Part shown: one piece after another, positions 60,481-64,000 of the stretch
How positions within the stretch are numbered: the stretch's first letter is position 1
Layout of the letters: each line of letters starts with the position of its first letter
Source of the DNA: Streptomyces humicola
Lineage (GTDB): Bacteria; Actinomycetota; Actinomycetes; Streptomycetales; Streptomycetaceae
Length of the DNA stretch: 64,000 nucleotides
Direction of reading: 5' to 3'
NCBI RefSeq assembly: GCF_024436035.1
Contig: NZ_JANFNG010000009.1
Location: 151,168-215,167 of the forward strand
Made by a program: the position numbers and the translations under genes
Notes under the pieces: model-generated
Databases searched by the model: none
The model's input: the letters and a program-made list of their open reading frames with translations, nothing else
What the model was told of the DNA's origin: nothing

Positions 60481-61485
60481 ATGCCCAAGCCCCGCTTCAC
60501 CGTCCTCGGCGCCGGCAGTATCGGCTGTCATCTTGGCGGCCACCTCGTCGCCGCCGGGCATGACGTGGCATTCATCGGCCGGTCCGCCGCCATGAATGTA
60601 CTGCGCGAGCGGGGACTCACCCTCAGTACCTCCGTCCGGCCGCCCGTCCACCTCACGCCGGACCAGCTGACGCTGGCCACCGGCCCCGAAGCCGCCGCTG
60701 GCGCCGACTATGTGCTGGTCACCGTGAAGACCGCCGGCACCGAGGCCGCCGCCAAGGACCTCGCCGCTCATCTCGCCCCCGGCGCCGTGGTGGTCAGCTT
60801 CCAGAACGGGCTGCACAACCCCGCCACCCTGCGTGCCGCGCTCCACGGCCACACCGTGCTGGCCGGGATGGTGCCCTACAACGTGGTGCAGTCCGAGCCG
60901 GGCACCGTGCACCAGGGCATGCCGGGCAGGCTCATGACCGAGCCCAACGACATGCTCTCCGCCGCCTTCCGCGAGGCGGGCTTGGCCATCGAGGCCCGCA
61001 CCGACATGTCCCAAGTACAGCACGCCAAGCTGCTGATGAACCTCAACAACGCGATCAACGCCCTCTCGGGGCTGCCGCTGCGCGACCAGCTCGGCCAGCG
61101 GGCATACCGTCGCTGCCTTGCCCTGTGTCAGCGCGAGGCCCTCGCCGTCTACCGCGCCGCAGGAGTCACTCCCGCCCGCCTCGGCCCCGCCGCGCCCGGC
61201 GTAACCCCGTACGTGCTGGGGCTGCCCGACGCCCTCTTCCGCCGGGTGGCGGCAGCGTCCCTCCGGATCGACGCCCACGCGCGCTCCTCGATGTGGGAGG
61301 ACCTGCAGCGCGGTCGGCCCACGGAGATCGATTCACTGCAGGGCGAGATCGTCGCCATCGCCACCGCCCACGAGCAGAGCGCCCCCGCGAACGCGCGTCT
61401 GGTCGCCCTGGTGCACGAGGCGGAGTCCACGCCGCGCACGTGGCCGGGACCGGAGCTGTACGCCGAGCTGTGCGCGGCGCGCTGA
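60481..61485 (+). CDS. Ketopantoate reductase family protein (PanE-like)
   Basis: 334 residues. The N-terminal Rossmann domain is FTVLGAGSIGCHLGGHLVAA (NADPH). The catalytic Lys region is MSQVQHAKLLMNLNNAINAL (Lys and Asn present), and the C-terminal ARSSMWEDLQRGRPTEIDSL is the ApbA/PanE signature. It reduces 2-dehydropantoate to pantoate in vitamin B5/CoA synthesis, or a related 2-oxo acid. AGGAG precedes the ATG. It lies inside the tRNA-Ala island, so it may be a second, acquired copy. Confidence 0.88.
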   Translation: MPKPRFTVLGAGSIGCHLGGHLVAAGHDVAFIGRSAAMNVLRERGLTLSTSVRPPVHLTPDQLTLATGPEAAAGADYVLVTVKTAGTEAAAKDLAAHLAPGAVVVSFQNGLHNPATLRAALHGHTVLAGMVPYNVVQSEPGTVHQGMPGRLMTEPNDMLSAAFREAGLAIEARTDMSQVQHAKLLMNLNNAINALSGLPLRDQLGQRAYRRCLALCQREALAVYRAAGVTPARLGPAAPGVTPYVLGLPDALFRRVAAASLRIDAHARSSMWEDLQRGRPTEIDSLQGEIVAIATAHEQSAPANARLVALVHEAESTPRTWPGPELYAELCAAR

Positions 61486-61570
61486 ACCGCGCGAAATCAG
61501 CGGTCGGCGTTTGGAAGACGCCGCCGACCTCATCGGCGATCTCACCCAGGCCCTCGACGCGCCCCCAAGT

Positions 61571-61965
61571 CGCCGCCGTGCACGGCGTGCTGGCCAACAC
61601 TGCCAGCCCCGAGGACCCCTCGGGCGTCAACGTCAGCCAACCTCGGCCGCTCTGCAGGCCCCCGCACAGGCGAGCAGCGCCCTGACCAGGCTCTTCCTCG
61701 GCCTCGGTGCGGTCGCGCTGCTCGTCGGTGGCGTCGGAGTCGCCAACATCATGGTGATCTGGGTACTGGAACGCCGCGGCGAGATCGGCCTGCGCCGCGC
61801 ACTCGGTGCCACCGAAACCCACATCCGGGTGCAGTTCTTCACCGAGGCGCTGCTGCTCTCCCTGCTCGGCGGCGCGGTCGGCGTAGCAGCGACCGCGGTC
61901 TACGCCACCCTGCACGGCTGGGGCTGGGCGATCGTCGTGCCCGCCATGGCGTGGGCCGGCGGTGC
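61571..61965 (+). pseudogene. Remnant of a MacB/FtsX-type ABC permease
   Basis: One frame gives VHGVLANTASPEDPSGVNVS, then after a single-base frameshift near 61640 another continues SAALQAPAQASSALTRLFLG and LLVGGVGVANIMVIWVLERR, then RRALGATETHIRVQFFTEAL. Together these are the C-terminal domain of a MacB-like lipoprotein/drug-export permease. The N-terminal two thirds and the last helix are missing, and the reading frame is broken, so the gene is dead. Confidence 0.8.
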
Positions 61966-61974
61966 CTCGGAGCC

Positions 61975-62016
61975 GCGCTCACCACCGACGCCCGCCTCGA
62001 CCGCGCTACGCCGCCC
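61975..62016 (+). pseudogene. Possible fragment of a PIN-domain toxin C-terminus
   Basis: The translation ALTTDARLDRATPP resembles the conserved C-terminal motif of VapC toxins, and the intact VapC nearby has LLTTDARLARATGTN. It is fused to the tail of the permease remnant without a start codon. Fourteen residues only, so chance is possible. Confidence 0.35.
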
Positions 62017-62123
62017 GCATGTCTCCCACGGAGGCACCGGGCCCTTCGAGGAGAGGGAAGGTGTGTGGGGTGCCCATCTCGTTCTGGGCATCCCGCACCG
62101 TGGCCCGGCGCCAGGCGCGGTTG

Positions 62124-62519
62124 TCAGTTGAGGAGGTTGATGGGGCAGTTGGTTCCAGTGGCGCGGGCGAGGCGGGCGTCGGTGGTGAGGAGGGGGCAGT
62201 CGTAGGCCTCTGCGGCTGCGATGTAGCCGGCGTCGTAGGTGGTGACGTTGGGATGGAGCTCCCAGATGCGGGGGAGCAGGACGCGGGTGAGGGGGACGAT
62301 GGGGGAGATCTGGCTGAGGGATGTGATTGCCTCGGCTGCGTGGGTGTGGGTGATCTTGCCGCCGAGGAGGTTTCCCCGGATGACGGAGGTGACCTCGATC
62401 ATCCAGTGTTCGGGGGCGATCCACCGGTCGTCGTCGGCCAGTGCTGCGCGGCAGTTCTGGCCGGTCGGTCCTTCGTCGAGGAGGGCGAAGGCGAAGACGG
62501 AGGCGTCGACGACGATCAC
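62124..62519 (-). CDS. VapC-type PIN-domain toxin
   Basis: 131 residues. PIN acidic residues are visible: Asp in IVVDASVFAFALLD, Glu in HWMIEVTSVIRG, Asp in TYDAGYIAAAEAYD and Asp in LLTTDARLARA. These form a Mg2+-dependent RNase site. GTG start overlaps the antitoxin stop (GTGA). Targets are usually tRNA or rRNA (family knowledge). Lower GC3 than the core genes fits acquisition with the island. Confidence 0.88.
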   Translation of the reverse strand: MIVVDASVFAFALLDEGPTGQNCRAALADDDRWIAPEHWMIEVTSVIRGNLLGGKITHTHAAEAITSLSQISPIVPLTRVLLPRIWELHPNVTTYDAGYIAAAEAYDCPLLTTDARLARATGTNCPINLLN

Positions 62520-62782
62520 GCGTTGCCCTCGGGAACGCCGAGTTCGGCATCGCGTGCCTCGCGTGCGTTGCGCAGGGTTCCGACGACGTCGTCGGTGGAC
62601 AGTCGGGTGCCCCAGGTGCGGCCGGTCAGGCGTTGCAGGGCGGTGAGGTTGTCGCGGCGGCGTACTTCGTCGCTGACGACGTCAAGCAGGTACGACTGGA
62701 GGGACTGCCCGCGCTCACGCGCTATGGCGGTGAGTTTGTCGCGGAGGTCCTCGGGGACGTCACGGATCTGTAGGGCGACCAT
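62516..62782 (-). CDS. VapB/FitA-type ribbon-helix-helix antitoxin
   Basis: 88 residues. The N-terminal RHH fold is VALQIRDVPEDLRDKLTAIA followed by RERGQSLQSYLLDVVSDEV; the C-terminal part should bind and inhibit VapC. ATG 62782 is chosen over a longer upstream frame. An inverted repeat just upstream (62801-62820) is the likely operator for autoregulation by the VapBC complex. Confidence 0.85.
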   Translation of the reverse strand: MVALQIRDVPEDLRDKLTAIARERGQSLQSYLLDVVSDEVRRRDNLTALQRLTGRTWGTRLSTDDVVGTLRNAREARDAELGVPEGNA

Positions 62783-62800
62783 GGGACCACCATACACCGG

Positions 62801-62820
62801 TGCATGCGGAAATGCATGCA
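62801..62820. promoter_or_regulatory. Probable vapBC operator
   Basis: TGCATGC-GGAAAT-GCATGCA, a perfect seven-base inverted repeat 18 bases upstream of the antitoxin start, where RHH antitoxins normally bind. Confidence 0.65.
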
Positions 62821-62914
62821 AGATCCGGTTTCGGTGGCGATCCTGAGCTGCGGGCCGCGGCTCATAGGCTGTCTGGCACGACCCGGTTGTTTGTGAAATT
62901 TGCTTTCGCGATGC

Positions 62915-62932
62915 GTGCGCACGTGTGCGCAC
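62915..62932. repeat. GTGCGCAC octamer pair, right end of island
   Basis: GTGCGCACGTGTGCGCAC, identical to 59854-59871 near the left end, about 94 bases inside the right repeat. Confidence 0.6.
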
Positions 62933-63025
62933 CGGACCAGGATCGAGTAGGACTCAGCAGGATGCAAGCTGGATGTATTGTCCGGTTTTTCCGGCAAAAC
63001 CGCAGGTGAGAAGCGTCTCGGTTTC

Positions 63026-63050
63026 GGGTTCGACTCCCCTAGGCTCCACT
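63026..63050. repeat. attR-like direct repeat (tRNA-Ala 3' end)
   Basis: Exact 25-base copy of the tRNA-Ala 3' end. The base before it is C, which would break the T-stem, and no 5' tRNA half is present, so it is not a tRNA gene. Confidence 0.9.
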
Positions 63051-63054
63051 CCGT

Positions 63055-63098
63055 AAATGCCCTCCGACCTGCGGAAACGTGGATTCGGAGGGCATTTT
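63055..63098 (+). terminator. Duplicated tRNA-Ala terminator
   Basis: AAATGCCCTCCGA (63055-63067) pairs with TCGGAGGGCATTT (63085-63097). It matches the left copy except for a compensated base pair and a few loop changes. Confidence 0.85.
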
Positions 63099-63386
63099 TC
63101 GTGCCCATCGGCGGGCACGTGCGTTCTCATACGGCATGCCGCTGAGGGCGAGACGCGCCCGGCAGGCCCGTTCGGGTGCCAGGTCCGGGGCTGTCAGGGG
63201 CGTGGTCGGCCGGCAGCGGGGAGAGGGCGTCGGGCGATCTCCCAGGCATCGTCCGCACGAACACCGCCGTCCGTTCGCAGGATCTGCACATAACGAATGC
63301 ATCACTGACACCGTTGCGCCCCTCTGGTAGAGCTTTACTGATGGCGCATTCAAGCCATGTCACCGAGGGCTGGGGAGGGTTCGGGA

Positions 63387-63935
63387 ATGGGCAGGCACCG
63401 GCAGGCCGGGGGTGCGCGGCGTGCGCGCTCGACCGTGGTCAAGGCCACCGCCGCCTTCGGCATGGCCGCTGCGCTCGCCGTGGGCGTCAAATCGGTGGCG
63501 GACGGTCCGGTTGGGGCACAGGCGATGTCCAACCCGGACGGCAAGCCGGTGAAGGATCTCGCGGCGGGTCCCGTCGCCGATCCGACGACCTCGGCTGCGA
63601 CGCAGCAGCCGCGCCACCTGACCCCCACCGATATGGCGACCGAGCCCGCAGCAGCGCCGACGCCGACCCAACTCTCCACGGCGATCCGGACGCAGCAGGT
63701 GACGCCCTCCTACTCTGCGGCTGCGCAGCAGACCGCGTCTGCGGCCACGATGCCGACGGTGTCCGCGCCGACCCCGTCGGCGACCTCGTCGTCCTCGCGG
63801 GCCACGCCCGCCCCCGCGACGTCCTCCGCTGCGCCGGCTCCCGCATCGAGGTCCGGTGCGCAGCAGGGAACCGGCCTCCTCGGCGGCGTGGTCAGCGGCG
63901 TCGGTGGACTGGTCAACGGTCTCCTCGGCAACTGA
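63387..63935 (+). CDS. Secreted Ala/Thr/Pro-rich protein
   Basis: 182 residues. A basic start (MGRHRQAGGARRARSTVV) and a hydrophobic stretch (ATAAFGMAAALAVGV) look like a signal peptide. The middle (about 65-155) is Ala/Thr/Ser/Pro-rich and unstructured. The end, GLLGGVVSGVGGLVNGLLGN, is a glycine-rich hydrophobic tail that might insert in a membrane or self-associate. No known family. ATG 63387 has GGGGAGGG upstream. Confidence 0.7.
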   Translation: MGRHRQAGGARRARSTVVKATAAFGMAAALAVGVKSVADGPVGAQAMSNPDGKPVKDLAAGPVADPTTSAATQQPRHLTPTDMATEPAAAPTPTQLSTAIRTQQVTPSYSAAAQQTASAATMPTVSAPTPSATSSSSRATPAPATSSAAPAPASRSGAQQGTGLLGGVVSGVGGLVNGLLGN

Positions 63936-63957
63936 GGTCGCGCGTCCCGGGTTGTGG

Positions 63958-64000
63958 TCAGGGTGCGGAGTTGGGGATGTTGGGGCTGTCGGCGTAGGCC
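63958..64000 (-). CDS. Partial gene running off the right edge
   Basis: The last 13 codons and stop of a leftward gene: the protein would end AYADSPNIPNSAP. Nearly all third positions are C, as in real genes here. Too little remains for identification. Confidence 0.5.
   Translation of the reverse strand, partial: AYADSPNIPNSAP

Larger units (their letters stand above)
59770..63050. mobile_element. Decayed genomic island integrated at tRNA-Ala
   Basis: About 3.3 kb between two copies of the tRNA-Ala 3' end, the arrangement left by tyrosine-recombinase integration. Contents: PanE-like reductase, a frameshifted ABC permease remnant, and a VapBC toxin-antitoxin pair. No integrase or excisionase is seen, so it is probably immobile. 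Octamer GTGCGCAC clusters sit just inside both ends. Non-coding decay at 59872-60480 and 61486-62123 supports a remnant. Confidence 0.78.
62821..63386. other. Right end of island and flank, no gene seen
   Basis: 566 bases holding the GTGCGCAC repeats, attR-like repeat, duplicated terminator and the promoter region of the next gene. No supported reading frame. GGGGAGGG at about 63373 is the ribosome-binding site of the gene at 63387. Confidence 0.5.

Noticed and set aside
59862..60563. A 233-codon plus-strand frame at the left of the island
   Set aside because: Arg/Pro/Gly-rich without domain similarity or codon bias, and it overlaps the start of the PanE-like gene, so I treat the region as non-coding.
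61900..62550. Minus-strand frame rich in Arg/His/Pro overlapping vapC
   Set aside because: Composition is that of an off-frame reading; the PIN-domain frame is clearly the real one.
63026..63050. A second tRNA-Ala gene
   Set aside because: Only the T-arm and acceptor 3' strand are present; there is no D-arm or anticodon, so it is an attachment-site duplicate.

Overview
The window is the replication-origin region of a high-GC actinomycete, almost certainly a Streptomyces or very close relative. Four things support this: the gene order rpmH-dnaA-oriC-dnaN-gnd-recF-dciA-gyrB-gyrA, an origin built from TTGTCCACA-type DnaA boxes, many GTTTCACGTGAAAC parS sites, and Streptomyces-type proteins (FemX-like transferase, DUF5326, long-linker DnaA, DLW-39). 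Genes use strongly G/C-ending codons and frequent GTG starts.

Layout. 0-9 kb: accessory and housekeeping genes (YibE/F membrane protein, cupin, cystathionine gamma-lyase, two flavin split-barrel proteins, Nudix hydrolase, a globin-reductase fusion, HAD phosphatase). 9-14.3 kb: replication and ribosomal cluster, dnaB and rpsF-ssb-rpsR-rplI, with a MATE exporter between them. 14.4-21.6 kb: cell-envelope genes (FemX-like peptidyltransferase, alanine racemase family protein, GT87 mannosyltransferase-like protein, bifunctional penicillin-binding protein). 21.8-26.5 kb: PadR regulator, inositol-phosphate synthase, MFS transporter, CCA-adding enzyme. 26.6-36.1 kb: DUF6049-murJ-pseudokinase-sigM-anti-sigma-trxB-trxA, a block conserved across actinobacteria. 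36.2-43.1 kb: parB-parA, rsmG, jag, yidC, yidD, rnpA, rpmH, all reading leftward from the origin. 43.3-46.2 kb: dnaA and oriC. 46.2-56 kb: dnaN to gyrA, DUF3566 and tRNA-Ile. 56-59.7 kb: DLW-39, a secreted protein, a tail-anchored Ser/Thr kinase and an XRE regulator. 59.7-63.05 kb: a small decayed island inserted at tRNA-Ala, bounded by a duplicated tRNA 3' end. 63.4-64 kb: a secreted low-complexity protein and the end of another gene.

How it works together. DnaA binds oriC, its own promoter and apparently a box cluster by dnaB. DnaB and the probable loader DciA, the clamp DnaN, SSB, RecF and gyrase are all encoded here. ParA and ParB act on eight perfect and one imperfect parS sites seen across the window, several of them inside coding sequence. 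Envelope synthesis (MurJ, PBP, FemX, racemase, YidC) and the sigM/thioredoxin stress block sit around the origin.

The least routine parts are the tRNA-Ala island (VapBC, a PanE-like gene, a frameshifted ABC permease, no integrase), parS sites that encode the peptide VSRET in three proteins, the DnaA-box cluster between dnaB and the MATE gene, and several clean operator-like palindromes. I found no CRISPR array, IS element, biosynthetic cluster or clearly unprecedented multi-gene system.
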